Source of the DNA: Kryptolebias marmoratus
Lineage: Eukaryota; Chordata; Actinopteri; Cyprinodontiformes; Rivulidae
Length of the DNA stretch: 64,000 bases
Direction: 5' to 3'
NCBI RefSeq assembly: GCF_001649575.2
Contig: NC_051432.1
Location: 24,859,716-24,923,715 of the forward strand
Shown here one piece after another: positions 63,815 through 64,000 of this stretch (its first letter is position 1; each line of letters starts with the position of its first letter). The notes below the pieces were generated by a model, which was given only the letters and a program-made list of their open reading frames with translations, was not told the origin of the DNA and did no database searches. The translations under genes and the position numbers were made by a program.

Positions 63815-63985
63815 GTACACATTAAGAGCTACCCTCAGCTACTACCACGCCAAACTTCAGCTCAATATGTGCAAAAATGACACTTACAGCCACTTCTGTC
63901 TGTACGTTTATTAACTGTGGCAGCCATCTTGAAGTAAAGCTGTAGCCAATCATTATGTTCTGAGAGTTTCAATAAAATAACTCAG
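63815..63985 (-). repeat. Dispersed repeat family A, copy at window end
   Basis: CCTCAGCTACTACCACGCCA, CTTCAGCTCAATATGTGCAA, ACTGTGGCAGCCATCTTGAA. Confidence 0.7.
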
Positions 63986-64000
63986 TTTGGTGCCTTTCAG

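Overview
The window is vertebrate nuclear DNA, most probably from a percomorph teleost and possibly a cyprinodontiform; the order is an inference I cannot prove from the sequence. The evidence is spliced genes with GT-AG introns, long AT-rich intergenic DNA, many diverged fish-type repeats (tRNA-derived SINE, Tc1-like, fold-back and palindromic elements), CpG-rich promoters, and proteins that match vertebrate families exon by exon. There is one 77-base run of N (26041-26117) and a single N at 59970. Residue matches to human proteins are from memory, not from a search.

Layout. (1) 1-7120, + strand: the 3' part of micall1, covering the LIM domain, NPF motifs and bMERB domain in 12 exons; the CH-domain exons lie to the left of the window. 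(2) 7600-11650, - strand: a six-coding-exon orthologue of human C22orf23 (UPF0193/EVG1), tail-to-tail with micall1, with RFX X-box-like motifs near its probable start of transcription. (3) 11.7-13.8 kb: microsatellites and a possible GATA-bearing control region. (4) 13857-16176, + strand: a three-exon KLF1-type zinc-finger gene, then a decayed Tc1-like transposon. (5) 17.9-25.7 kb: gene-free and repeat-rich. (6) 25.7-36.1 kb, + strand: an NFIL3-type bZIP gene with a CpG-rich promoter, spliced 5' UTR and single coding exon; a second Tc1-like copy lies downstream of its stop codon. (7) 36.1-49.5 kb: repeats including palindromic MITEs, a nested insertion with target-site duplication, a minisatellite and a TIR element. 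(8) 49.5-60.8 kb, - strand: a complete 17-exon RalGDS-family gene, best matched to RGL3, with a fold-back element in intron 1. (9) 60.9-64 kb: repeats and no recognisable gene.

The genes do not form an operon or pathway. They encode a Rab/EHD endosomal scaffold (micall1), a small conserved protein of unknown function (c22orf23), two transcription factors (klf1, nfil3) and a Ral exchange factor (rgl3). The pairing micall1-c22orf23 matches human 22q13. KLF1 and RGL3 both lie on human 19p13, so this teleost block joins segments that are separate in mammals. I found no convincing undescribed coding system. The most interesting unexplained signals are repeats: a high-copy dispersed family carrying a YY1-like core, a large fold-back element, a nested insertion, and a minisatellite with embedded hairpins.
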